DNA of 26,374 nucleotides, from the NCBI GenBank assembly GCA_900618425.1, contig UZAN01041740.1, positions 14,834 through 41,207 on the forward strand, written 5' to 3'. A program made the translations under genes and the position numbers. Each line of letters opens with the position of its first letter. Positions within the stretch are counted from its first letter, which is position 1. Source of the DNA: Echinostoma caproni (lineage: Eukaryota; Platyhelminthes; Trematoda; Plagiorchiida; Echinostomatidae). The notes beneath the pieces were generated by a model. It worked only from the letters and a program-made list of their open reading frames with translations. It was not told where the DNA came from and ran no database searches. This document shows, piece after piece, positions 8,641 to 17,939 of this stretch.

Positions 8641-9464
8641 GGACCCCGCAGTTACAAATAACTACTCTTTATCTAGGGTGGGCTGCTGTATCCTTAATTG
8701 CATCTGTCATTGCAAATTAGGAAGCAAAGACGGTTTTGCTACTCATAATGAATTAGTTATACTTTGTTGCTACCCGGTTAATTTCGCTAACTCACCTAAA
8801 CAAAATTCGCTCTAGTGATTATTCGATTAGTTTCTTCAATTTCAGTAAATGAATTGGATGTGAAAGTTTCAGACGGTTACAAACTCTCGTGTTAACTTTG
8901 CGGAAAGGACTCTTGTGGATGCTGACCACTCATTGCACACAGTCCAAATTCTGTGGCTACCGTCCTTCTAAAAGCCTTAAATTCCGATACATGCTACCTC
9001 GCGTAAATATTTACCAAAACCACCCTGCACCCTATCTAACACGTATACTCACAAACAGAGAGAGAGAGGGGGTAACAAGCGAACTTCATCCTGACTATGA
9101 ATTGTTTGTATTATCTATGTGATCCACTTTTATCAAGCTATCTGTATTGGGTTCCATAGCTTTTTGTTAGGGTATGAGATGAGCGACTTCTTTATCCTAA
9201 TAGCTAACGGGCTTTAACTTGACCCCAGTTGCAATGAATACTGTTAACCGTAGTTTGTTTCTTCCCCGTATCCTCATCATTTTCACGTCATCTAGTGGTT
9301 TGTTGTGTTTTTTCAACTACAAGCGACTGGTGGCAATTAAAGCAGACGGTGATCGTTATTCGCAATCTACATCCCCCCTCAGTTCTTTTTTTACTCGGGT
9401 TTCCGTATCATAACTTCGTTATGCAATCGCTTCATTTATTCACTTTTCTGTCTTTTCGTTTCAG
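8641..9464. other. presumed intron ending in a strong acceptor
   Basis: No gene recognised. A (ga)n/g tract lies at about 9057-9073. The end is pyrimidine-rich (ttcacttttctgtcttttcg) followed by tttcag at 9459-9464, a good 3' splice site for the kinase exon. Confidence 0.5.
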
Positions 9465-9814
9465 ATCACGAGGTTTCTTCCACTAACACACGGTTTCATG
9501 TTGCTATCACCGATTTCGGATGCGCCATTCGAACGACACCGAAGGTTCCAAGGGATTTCCAGTCCAGTTTCCTTCAGATTATCGGTCATCTGTTTAATCC
9601 AAGTGCAATTCCAACTCCACAACCGGATGTGTTCACACACAGCGGGAATGTATCACTTCTGGCTCCAGAGATAACGGTAGTACTCGCATCCCGTGATTCA
9701 TCCGAACCAGACTCTGGTGTTATATCGCCCCTAGATTACTCACGTGCGGATTTGTGGGCGGTTGCGACACTGGTCTACTCTCTTTTTGGACAAAACAATC
9801 CGTTCACTGATGGT
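9465..9814 (+). CDS. PINK1: PINK1-like kinase, activation segment and C-lobe exon
   Basis: This internal exon lies between acceptor tttcag and donor gtatgt (GT at 9815). Its frame starts in phase, with 9465-9466 completing a codon. It encodes HVAITDFGCA with the magnesium-binding DFG at 9512-9520, then HSGNVSLLAPE with the APE motif at 9662-9670, then LDYSRADLWAVATLVYSLFG and QNNPFTDG. These match PINK1, which phosphorylates ubiquitin and Parkin on damaged mitochondria: human PINK1 has [37 protein letters not shown] and NPFYG at the same places. The DFG-APE interval is about 47 residues against about 28 in the human protein, so the activation segment is longer. The HRD loop and N-lobe must lie upstream and were not found in the window. 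The gene name is by family resemblance. Confidence 0.88.
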
Positions 9815-9999
9815 GTATGTGCCTATTCTCATGTGACCTCAATTTTCCGTTTAAATCTTGCCTCATAGTGGTTTACTGTCTCGTGAATTTTCACTAATAA
9901 TGTGCTTCACACTGTGCGATTCCCAATTGACTTGATTATTCAACAGCCACAGCGTTGCACTTATGCTTTTTTATTTATGTTCAATTTTATTTTCCAAAG

Positions 10000-10261
10000 A
10001 CTCTGTCTTCCGTCACGTATTCCGAGTCCGAGTTGCCCAGCTTGCCGGATCGTGCTCCAGGCATTGTTTCCTGGCTCGTGACCAACTNCCAACTGCCTTC
10101 GACGTGAACCATCCATGAGACCGCCTGCAGCCCTGGTCGCTGATGTATTGCATTCGTGGTGTCTTCTGCGTCATTCCTGTCGTCGGAGGCAACAAAGTCG
10201 TCTAGGACGCTACTCGGAACAGCCCCACGTGAGCAAAACCAGCGAGTTGAATGGAATTGAG
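10000..10261 (+). CDS. PINK1: PINK1-like kinase, end of C-lobe exon (contains a contig join)
   Basis: This exon follows a 185-bp intron, beginning after ttccaaag in phase 0 and ending at GAG before donor gtgtgt (10262), also phase 0. It encodes ELPSLPDRAPGIVSWLVT and, in a frame displaced by one base, REPSMRPPAALVADVLHSW. These align with human PINK1 [27 protein letters not shown] and ANVLHLSLW. The frame change coincides with the N at 10088, which is flanked by two copies of ccaact (10082-10087 and 10089-10094). The 7 surplus bases (6 duplicated plus N) account exactly for the one-base shift, so it is read as an assembly join, not a mutation. The exon ends with a basic stretch (RHSCRRRQQSR) without a clear human match. 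Confidence 0.85.
10088..10088. other. single-N contig join inside kinase exon
   Basis: The N is bracketed by ccaact on both sides, an unmerged contig overlap. It creates the apparent frameshift in the exon at 10000-10261. Confidence 0.85.
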
Positions 10262-10818
10262 GTGTGTTTTGGTGCCGGATAATTAAATCCAGTCATAAGT
10301 TCATTGATTTTTTTAAATTACCTGCCTAATACTGATGCATTTTTGCTGCAGAGTCAACGTGTCACTCGCCTATGAAAAACTGTGGAAACAGTTGGTTCAT
10401 CTTTGTCAGAAAACTTGAGCAATTAGCTTCGTATATCTCGTTCAGATAAACAAATACGTGCCAAACTGGCACGAAATTTCAGTTCAGTCATAATCGGATT
10501 CCAAAGAGAAGTTTTGCACTGACCAGCCTGTCATTGTGTATTGAAATTCAGGAATTCCGACGAACATGGCACAAAAAGTGCACTATATGATGTGGCGTTG
10601 AGGTTTAGTAACCTGCCAAGGCTCAGCGCAGGCAGTCTATGTGGTTCGTAAATTTGCACCAAACACTTTCCAACTGTTGATCACAAATCGTTCCCCACAT
10701 AGGTTTGGAGGTCTAGCGACACAGGGTTCAGTGTCGACACATTTCAGAAATCAAAACTTCCTCTTCGTTTGCGTTAATCAGTTGGAAACCGAACGACAGT
10801 AGTATTCCGTTGAATAGC

Positions 10819-10856
10819 CTCATTGTGACACTGAAAAACAGTACCATCACAATGAG
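10819..10856. repeat. perfect 10-bp inverted repeat, 18-nt loop
   Basis: ctcattgtga (10819-10828) and tcacaatgag (10847-10856) are exact reverse complements. They lie at the left border of repeat copy B, with one arm overlapping the repeat's diverged flank. Confidence 0.75.
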
Positions 10857-11210
10857 ACCGCACCGTGACGTGGTGTGATGGCTTGTGCACCTCTCTGACC
10901 CAACGAGCTACACAGGATGGCTTTTGTCAAGCAAGGAGGTCTTATCATGCCTGGAAGGTCAATGTGTAGAGGTCAGACGAAGTTCAGTCTCCTGGTCCTC
11001 CAGGTTGGGGGTTCGACTCGAGTTAGCGTCTCAGTCGGTAAAATGATAGAGGGGTAATAGATCCAAGTAAATGGGCCTCCACTTCGCTTCACCCGCTGTC
11101 TTGCGGTTAGATTCTTGTTAGAACTAAAGGCTTTGGAAGAGAATCCTAATCGTTCTCCAGCTAAGTGGCTGGACACCCCGGCAGTACCCGCCCATCCAAC
11201 CCCAATGCAT
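10855..11210 (-). repeat. dispersed repeat, copy B, inverted relative to copy A
   Basis: This is the reverse-complement copy of the repeat at 6525-6890, with the near-identical core at 10940-11196. It sits inside the 1.8-kb intron between the last two PINK1-like exons. A 10-bp perfect inverted repeat (10819-10828 with 10847-10856) abuts its left edge. Confidence 0.9.
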
Positions 11211-12054
11211 ACACAAAAAAATAATTCCATGCCGCATCGGTCGTCTCGCAGGATATTCAGGACCGCGTTGCCCATTGCATCGAGCGGGGTGGGTAGTGAT
11301 AAGTGGGTTACTGCTCAGATATCCCGACCTTTAGTTAATTCTTTGTTTTCAGTACCCAGATCTCTCCATTTCCCCCTTCTTACGACCTGTAATATTCCCT
11401 CAAGCAACTTGGATGTCGCTCGCCAATGGTCGTTGCCAAATAGCACTGTAAATAAAGTATCACGCACCTTCAAAGTGCAAAGTGATGCTGCAGGACTGGG
11501 GGTTCGCCTACTCCCGCTCTGAAACTAAATGGTCAGGACTTAGTTACGGTGGATTGCTTTTCCTACCTAGGTAGTTGCGCAACCAATGTCGGTAGCGCAG
11601 CAAAGGAGATAACCGCCGACATTTCCAAGGCTGGAGCAGTATGGGACTGAAATACCTTTGGCATAACCGCGACGTTTCACTGAAGTTGAGCGGTCGTGTT
11701 TATTGTGCTGGCGTTCGTTCAATCCTGCCTTTATAGTTGTGAGACCTTGAATTTGCGAGTAGAAAATAAGCGTCGCATTGAAGTTTTCGATTATCGATGT
11801 TTTCGTTTATCCTTTCACTCTTTCCACTTTTCATATCGTTGGCATACAGTGATTGTCAATCAATTTACTCTACTAGTTCTCATTTGGTAAGAGTCTGCAG
11901 GGTTGGATTGTACCATTGTCTAACCTTATTCAATTTGTCTTTATTATGTTTCTCTGGTCTACCGCGTTTATCACTGATTTTGGACGTGTATCGTTAATTG
12001 CATTGCTGGCGTCGGAACATTCTGTTCTACTGAATTTTTTCACTATATTTTCAG

Positions 12055-12372
12055 ACAAATTTAATCGACCTCCACCTATCCAAAGAATTGGAACAGTTGC
12101 CTCGGGGTGATTTGTCTCCCCCGGTGGCCACTCGACTCCGGGCGTTTCTGAATGCTTGTTGGGCTGCAGACTGGTTAACGGGACCAGCTAGACCACCTAA
12201 CGGATTGCGAGTGTCTTTCTATCGCCGTGTGACGCTCAATAGGTTGGCAATGTGCTTGCATATAGTCATTCGTGAGGAGGCCATGCGCGCTCACCGAATT
12301 ACGAGTTCCATCGCAGCAGCTGTTGGCCCCATCACGTTTCCCGTTCAACTGCTCACTTCGTGTATTCGGTGA
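12055..12372 (+). CDS. PINK1: PINK1-like kinase, terminal exon (C-terminal extension)
   Basis: The last exon follows acceptor ttttcag (12048-12054) in phase 0 and ends at TGA (12370-12372). It encodes about 105 residues, including LSPPVATRLRAFLNACWAAD and LRVSFYRRVTLNRLAMCLHI. The second segment resembles the PINK1 C-terminal extension, in which an L-x3-F(Y/L)-x-R/A-V-type helix packs on the kinase C-lobe. As I remember them, the human equivalents are [20 protein letters not shown] and, in Caenorhabditis, a FYARVRIPHL-type segment. Phase agrees with the previous exon across a 1793-bp intron that holds an inverted repeat. Similarity is weak outside this helix, and the last 35 residues are unmatched. 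Confidence 0.7.
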   Translation, partial: TNLIDLHLSKELEQLPRGDLSPPVATRLRAFLNACWAADWLTGPARPPNGLRVSFYRRVTLNRLAMCLHIVIREEAMRAHRITSSIAAAVGPITFPVQLLTSCIR

Positions 12373-13104
12373 ATCTCGTTCACCCATTAGTGCATTCAAC
12401 CTAATCATCCCCTGTCCACACACGCGCACACGCCCACCAGACTACACAGTACATCTATCTACTAAACCAACTTTCTCACATCAACTCAACAAATTCAATC
12501 AAGAGACATTTCTTGCATTTTTGGATCCTAAAGTTATTTTGTTTCTTTTCTATCAGTCTGATTTTTTCAACTGTCGTATTTCACAAATCCGCATACTTTT
12601 TTGCCCTCTGAAAAAGCTCTGTTTCAGCAAATCTGTGATACCCAGTGTGCTTTCGACATTTGAAAACATTTTCTCATGTATCGCAGCAACAGTCACCATT
12701 GTTCACCTCTGCTCTCATCAATCAGGCGACAAACGTAATTCATCCTATCTTGTCATTATGTTTGGTTTCGATCATTGTTCTGCCAGATCATCCAGATACT
12801 TCATGCCATTGTTTTAATGCAAAGCGGACTGTTTCAGAAATCTTTGTAAATATCAGTTTGCCATCTACAAAATCTGTTGTACTGGCTTTCAAGCAATCCC
12901 ACTTCGAGAGATATAGCCAAACAAGTGAACTAGTTTTCTCGTTCGTTAGCTATGCACGGCTTGTATCACAGGCGGGCATATATGTGCATTCAAAGTTTAC
13001 CATCGTTCGCTTCGGAATCAACCAACTGTGAAATTTCGGCTTGGAATTCCGGAGTTAGAAGCAGTCGGTTATGCATACATCTGTTTTTTTCTTATTACAC
13101 ACTA
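12373..13104. other. 3' flank of the PINK1-like gene
   Basis: Pyrimidine-rich, AT-rich sequence, presumably 3' UTR and intergenic. I did not find a canonical AATAAA in the first several hundred bases. Frames here (12272-12817, 12645-13031) have no recognisable features. Confidence 0.4.
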
Positions 13105-13256
13105 GTGTGATGAACAGCAGACGGGAAGGACCACCTAGTCACGAAGACCTGTTGTTCAGGGATAGTAACCGGCAACCTGATCCTCGAGACTTGAAGTGGT
13201 GAACCACATAAGGATCCGATAGGTCGAACCGGGCGACAGCAAAGCTCTCTGCCACC
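13105..13256 (-). mobile_element. SINE body, minus copy
   Basis: Read on the minus strand, this segment aligns with 13839-14000 on the plus strand. Shared blocks include gctgtcg-cccggttcga against gctgtcg-accggttcaa, cctatcgg-ccttatg, ttcaccacttcaag against ttcaccaattcaag, acaggtcttcgtga against gcaggtcctcgtga, and the end gttcatcacac. It contains a B-box-like cccggttcgacc. The copies are clearly diverged, so this is an older family than the 257-bp repeat. Confidence 0.72.
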
Positions 13257-13751
13257 AAAAATGAACTCATTTATTTTCTTGCTTAACGAACTGAACAGTG
13301 AACATAGAGACTCATTTTATTGTTTTCTATGTTATAGTTACAATATCCGTGGATTTGAAACAATCATGTCGCAGCGTGTGTTGTTGGAATACCGGATCGT
13401 TAGATATTTTACATTCTCCCCTGTCAGAAAATAAGAGGTCAATTCTTGTAAAATCGATTTGCGCGCATTGTTTTTCGATTTATCCACCACTTAGCCCACA
13501 TGAGATCATAGTCTACATTGGAGAGTTGAGATAACTTTGATTAGAATGCGACGGGCACATTCACTTAGGTACAACTCGACCTTCACGTAGAACTCCACTT
13601 GAGCCGATCATTTTCCCTTCGAATACATCGGGTGAATTTCAGAAAGGAAAAAATTGGACCATTGCATTGCTAGATGCGGTTACATTCATTCCAATTCAAC
13701 TAGAGCACAATACAAGGCTTTCTGAACAAGTAAATTGATTTGTAATGATAA

Positions 13752-14000
13752 GGTGGTGGTGGCACAATTATTTAGTCGCTGTCACCGGCATGCTTTGGAC
13801 CCTATGGTCCGAGGTTTGAGCCACGCCACCCGACTATGGTGGTAGGCAGCTCTGCTGTCGACCGGTTCAATACCACGACTAGCCTATCGGGGCCTTATGC
13901 GATTCACCAATTCAAGTTCCGGGGTTGCTTGTCGGTTTCCATCACTGTACAGCAGGTCCTCGTGACCATGGAGGTTCGCCCCGTCTGTTGTTCATCACAC
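13752..14000 (+). mobile_element. tRNA-headed SINE, plus copy
   Basis: The head (13752-13830) resembles a tRNA promoter: ggtggtggcacaattatttagt as a loose A box and gaggtttgagccacg as the B box. The body (13839-14000) is homologous to the inverted copy at 13105-13256. Together they define one SINE family, with the head missing or unrecognised in the minus copy. Confidence 0.68.
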
Positions 14001-14509
14001 TTAACTGTGTAATGAAAAAACAATATCGTCATGTGAGGTGTTATCTTGGACCTAGGTGACAGTAAGTAAGGAGCACTCGATTTGGCCCCAGATGTAAACA
14101 ACTCTGTCCGGGTGCAGTCGTCTGCTACACATGTACTGCCTTTTTTTGAAGAGTAGATGGCGTGCATACGCAGAAGCTGAGTATACCAGTTATTTTCAAG
14201 CGAATACTCTGTGCATCGAGTTCAATTGGAGAATCTGCTTGTCATAAGCTGCTTTTTTTCCGATTTTGTGTTAACTTGAGTTCATGAAGCACTGGGAGTA
14301 TTTAGCCTTCAAGCGATTCTTCCCCCACTTGAGCATAAGTTAGTGTCAATGGTTCGTTTATGAAGAATCTTGGGGGTATCCTCCGAAGTGTAATCTTCAG
14401 TACCAGTCGATCTTTTCGAGGATGCATCTACTCCTGCCATGTTCTAATAAGTATACGTATTTTTACTTCCTTGTATATTTATTTAGTATATGAATCTACC
14501 GTCAGTTTT
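14001..14509. other. no recognised feature
   Basis: Intergenic or intronic sequence. I see no convincing exon or element. Confidence 0.4.
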
Positions 14510-14655
14510 CTGGATGGGGGTGGAGTGGACATACATGAGCTGCCTGGGGAAATACAGATGGACATCGTTGGCGGGATTCGAACTCTGCTCATCCAGGCTG
14601 TTATTTTGATGATCTTACCAATCGATCACCATTGCTCTTGTGGAGTAACAGGGTG
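14510..14655 (-). mobile_element. tRNA-derived SINE, another family
   Basis: On the minus strand the sequence carries a good B box, gagttcgaatccc (14585-14573), and about 30 bases upstream a loose A box, tggtgatcgattggtaag, followed by a body running to a polypurine/polypyrimidine end near 14510. The anticodon region does not fold convincingly, so it is called a SINE head and not a tRNA gene. Confidence 0.55.
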
Positions 14656-14738
14656 ATAGCGATGGCTTTATTTGTTGATTCGTTCACATATCGTTGCTTT
14701 CTATATATTTCGATGGCTTGTGAGAGAGCATTCGTCAG

Positions 14739-14896
14739 GTGAAAACGCGGCATGTCACTGGGCATCAGCCGTGACCCTTATACAGTGGAGTGACCTATTC
14801 CCGGTTAATCTGAGACATCAGATTCTAGCTCTGTTAACAAAAAGCGGCTCTACGGAACCTGTGTGCTATCTCCGACTGTCAGCTACTGCATGCCAA
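14739..14896 (+). CDS. candidate exon, unidentified gene
   Basis: This open segment lies between a possible acceptor (attcgtcag, ending 14738) and donor gtataa (14897). Its in-frame reading is coding-like, with HWASAVTLIQWSDLFPVNLR followed by HQILALLTKSGSTEPVCYLR, and it ends in phase 0. No domain is recognised. Downstream continuation is hidden by the N gap. It may belong with the exon at 15965-16051, but that cannot be shown here. Confidence 0.35.
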
Positions 14897-15040
14897 GTAT
14901 AATCAATTTCTTTGACTTTGACCCCGTCCCATTCGTCATCAGGTTCACTGCCTTCAAATATGGCTTTGAAATTGTCCAGTATAGCGATTTCACACACGGA
15001 TGTAGTGTGCGTTCACCGTTGTGCGGTTCTGCAGGCGTTC

Positions 15041-15890
15041 NNNNNNNNNNNNNNNNNNNNNNNNNNNNNNNNNNNNNNNNNNNNNNNNNNNNNNNNNNNN
15101 NNNNNNNNNNNNNNNNNNNNNNNNNNNNNNNNNNNNNNNNNNNNNNNNNNNNNNNNNNNNNNNNNNNNNNNNNNNNNNNNNNNNNNNNNNNNNNNNNNNN
15201 NNNNNNNNNNNNNNNNNNNNNNNNNNNNNNNNNNNNNNNNNNNNNNNNNNNNNNNNNNNNNNNNNNNNNNNNNNNNNNNNNNNNNNNNNNNNNNNNNNNN
15301 NNNNNNNNNNNNNNNNNNNNNNNNNNNNNNNNNNNNNNNNNNNNNNNNNNNNNNNNNNNNNNNNNNNNNNNNNNNNNNNNNNNNNNNNNNNNNNNNNNNN
15401 NNNNNNNNNNNNNNNNNNNNNNNNNNNNNNNNNNNNNNNNNNNNNNNNNNNNNNNNNNNNNNNNNNNNNNNNNNNNNNNNNNNNNNNNNNNNNNNNNNNN
15501 NNNNNNNNNNNNNNNNNNNNNNNNNNNNNNNNNNNNNNNNNNNNNNNNNNNNNNNNNNNNNNNNNNNNNNNNNNNNNNNNNNNNNNNNNNNNNNNNNNNN
15601 NNNNNNNNNNNNNNNNNNNNNNNNNNNNNNNNNNNNNNNNNNNNNNNNNNNNNNNNNNNNNNNNNNNNNNNNNNNNNNNNNNNNNNNNNNNNNNNNNNNN
15701 NNNNNNNNNNNNNNNNNNNNNNNNNNNNNNNNNNNNNNNNNNNNNNNNNNNNNNNNNNNNNNNNNNNNNNNNNNNNNNNNNNNNNNNNNNNNNNNNNNNN
15801 NNNNNNNNNNNNNNNNNNNNNNNNNNNNNNNNNNNNNNNNNNNNNNNNNNNNNNNNNNNNNNNNNNNNNNNNNNNNNNNNNNNNNNNNNN
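15041..15890. other. 850-base assembly gap
   Basis: A run of N. Frames spanning it are artefacts. Confidence 1.
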
Positions 15891-15964
15891 ACATAATGGG
15901 TCAATCGACTAAATCACCGACAGCATGCTTCTTTGCTACCTCTTTGTCGAATTTGTTTGCGCAG

Positions 15965-16051
15965 GCTTTACGGTTTGAAAACGAGGAATCAACTCGACCC
16001 GTGAATGGAGACGGCGTGATTCGAATGATTGTTGTAATTATCGGCAGTCGC
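15965..16051 (+). CDS. candidate 87-bp phase-0 exon, VWA-like strand
   Basis: A strong pyrimidine-rich acceptor (cttctttgctacctctttg...gcag, AG at 15963-15964) precedes exactly 29 open codons ending at donor gtatct (16052). The peptide contains ALRFENEESTRPVNGDG and then IRMIVVIIGSR. The alternation of a basic residue with MIVVIIG resembles the central hydrophobic beta strand of a von Willebrand A domain (usual form IVLLTDG), but the Asp expected after the strand is absent. If combined with the Cache-like exon at 24774-24901 it could be a calcium-channel alpha2-delta type gene. That link is a guess. Confidence 0.35.
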
Positions 16052-16290
16052 GTATCTACACCGGTTCCATGCACACCTAGTTTTTATTCACTTTTCCAGT
16101 CTTGCTTCAGCGGTAATCTGAGTTTTCTGTTTCATCTCTCTCTCTCCTAAATGTTCGGGTAAGTGGGTTGTCGAATAACATCAATCAAAACCGAATCACG
16201 GGGTTGAAGGGAGAACGGGTACACAAATTGAACTCTGAGGTGATGTCTCGTTTTAGTCCGGTAAATCCAATCCCCCTATAGCTTACAATG

Positions 16291-16371
16291 TTCGCGTCCT
16301 TTTTGAAGTTCGCTTTCATCAACACACTGATCACATTATACGATGCTTCTCGTTTGAATGATTCACACAGG
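16291..16371 (-). CDS. candidate minus-strand exon, product unknown
   Basis: On the minus strand, cattacctgaag followed by an open stretch (LCESFKREASYNVISVLMKA, then NFKKDANI) ends at a possible donor, gtaagc. The longer open frame covers 16388-16185. Composition looks coding, but no family is recognised and no second exon is proven. If real, a minus-strand gene overlaps the plus-strand candidates here. Confidence 0.22.
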
Positions 16372-16778
16372 ACTTCAGGTAATGTCAAGAGGATGAGGTA
16401 TATTGCATTGATCCGTCATGTTGGTATCTTGTAGCCCTTATTTTCCATTTTCCTCACAATTGATCTCTTTTTTAGTTGTAATATACTTGGGTTTTCTAAA
16501 AGGCATCTGATTTTCGCGTTTACGCAATATAAGTATTTAATTCCTCGTAGGAATCACAAAAGGTTGAGCCGTTATTTGTAAAACGGTCAATCGACGCTCG
16601 ATTTACCTTCAACGGCAATCGATACAGGCATACTTGTACATTTGTGTTCATTCACAACGTGGTAATTGAACGTTAAATTAAAGCTTGATGTGCGTAACTA
16701 TTCAAACGTACGGTTAAAGAACTATAGAGAACTTTGATTGGTGGCACCAGCGGCAATTGGTATGATGAGTAGAACAAG

Positions 16779-16908
16779 TCACGCTGCTCTTTACTCACCT
16801 GTTCTCTTCCTGCGGTGATGTCCGAGTGTACAACGTTTCTAATGGGTCGTTCGATAGACGCATGCAGCTTTACCGATCATTGAAATCAATCATGGGAAAC
16901 GATACCAG
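16779..16908 (+). CDS. candidate exon, product unknown
   Basis: The plus-strand reading from about 16779 to donor CCAG/gtacgc (GT at 16909) is open and coding-like: LLFTHLFSSCGDVRVYNVSN, then RRMQLYRSLKSIMGNDTR. Its phase does not fit directly onto the 15965-16051 exon, so an intervening exon would be needed. The opposite strand has an equally tempting reading that ends at a consensus donor (see findings), so the strand is unresolved. Confidence 0.25.
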
Positions 16909-17147
16909 GTACGCTGATAGCAAAATAAGGTTGCGCAGTTACCATAAACGAAGGTGGTAGACTATCTTCTGAACTGGGCAGACACGGATTCCAAGGAGTA
17001 GGCATCGTCCTTCCCGGTCAGTGGCATCAATGTCATTGTACAATGTTTGTTTTCTTCTAAGGGGTTGAGAATAACACTTATCTTTATTAGGGACATCATG
17101 CGTGGCCATGAGATCACTCAATCGAATTTAATGAGAGCTTATGGTTG

Positions 17148-17148
17148 N
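17148..17148. other. single-N contig join
   Basis: The N lies between two copies of gttg (17144-17147 and 17149-17152). Any open frame crossing it, such as 17047-17433, is unreliable. Confidence 0.7.
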
Positions 17149-17939
17149 GTTGAAGATTTTATTTTCAAAATACTTTCAGACACTCAGCATCCAGGTCACG
17201 ACGAACATTCAAGCGCGTTATCTGCATCATCCACACGATCAAGGTTCAGACTTTTATTTACGCTTAACTTTTCACATCCTAATTCTGTTTCGCCTTATCT
17301 CGTTCAGTTGAATGTTGATAAGAAGGAATTTTCCACCGAATTAGGAAAGCCTATGTCTGATAATCCCAAGTGTATTTTGCCCGGTCTAGTAAATGGTCGG
17401 AATGCGAAGGAAGCTGTTTTTATAATCTATTAACTGATCAGTACAATTATATTGGGTATATTTGTAATGTTTGATATATTTTGAACGCATCAAGTCAGGT
17501 ACAGAAGGTATGCTGTGTGTGATCACATGAACTTCCTCTTAGCTGGCTATTTGATGCATCTCCCCTGAGTGCATTTTCAGGGTGATTCATCCGAGGTTAT
17601 CCTAAAGCTGTAGCCCAAAGTAATTGCTTTTACTTTCCGAGGGAGAGATCCAATATTAGAATAGAGTTTGTCTCGTTTGTGTATAGGACGATAAACCGAA
17701 GTCGTTTTGCAGCGCTGAAGGTGTGTACTATCAAAATTAATTAAGTACCATGTCTCCTATACGTGTTGGCAGATTGCATTTTTTGCCATCCTAGTTTCAT
17801 CGTGTTTGAGCCAAAGGGGATGGTGTTCGCGAATTCTCTTCGATAGCTCGTAGTTCGGTCGATGTGGTGTGTTCCACGGCTACAAGTGAATGCTTACATA
17901 CACATGGATGCGTCTTGGGGGATAGTTTCTCACCGATAT

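Larger units (their letters stand above)
10262..12054 (+). other. last intron of the PINK1-like gene
   Basis: The donor is GAG/gtgtgt and the acceptor ttttcag. The intron contains repeat copy B, a 10-bp inverted repeat at 10819-10856, a short palindrome gtgccaaactggcac near 10470, and an AATAAA at about 11451. No coding exon is evident inside. Confidence 0.6.

Noticed and set aside
8889..9122. 77-codon plus frame near the kinase acceptor (HPAPYLTRIL, LHPDYELFVLS)
   Set aside because: Compared with PINK1 N-lobe segments; no consistent alignment. It includes a GA-rich tract and ends without a donor.
10013..10195. 60-codon minus frame across the N at 10088
   Set aside because: Antisense shadow of the kinase exon.
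12175..12429. 84-codon minus frame
   Set aside because: Antisense shadow of the PINK1-like terminal exon.
14863..16150. Several 290-410 codon frames on both strands
   Set aside because: They consist almost entirely of the 850-base N gap and carry no sequence information.
17047..17433. 128-codon plus frame
   Set aside because: It crosses the single-N join at 17148, where bases are probably duplicated. The downstream half has no recognised domain and no clear splice sites.
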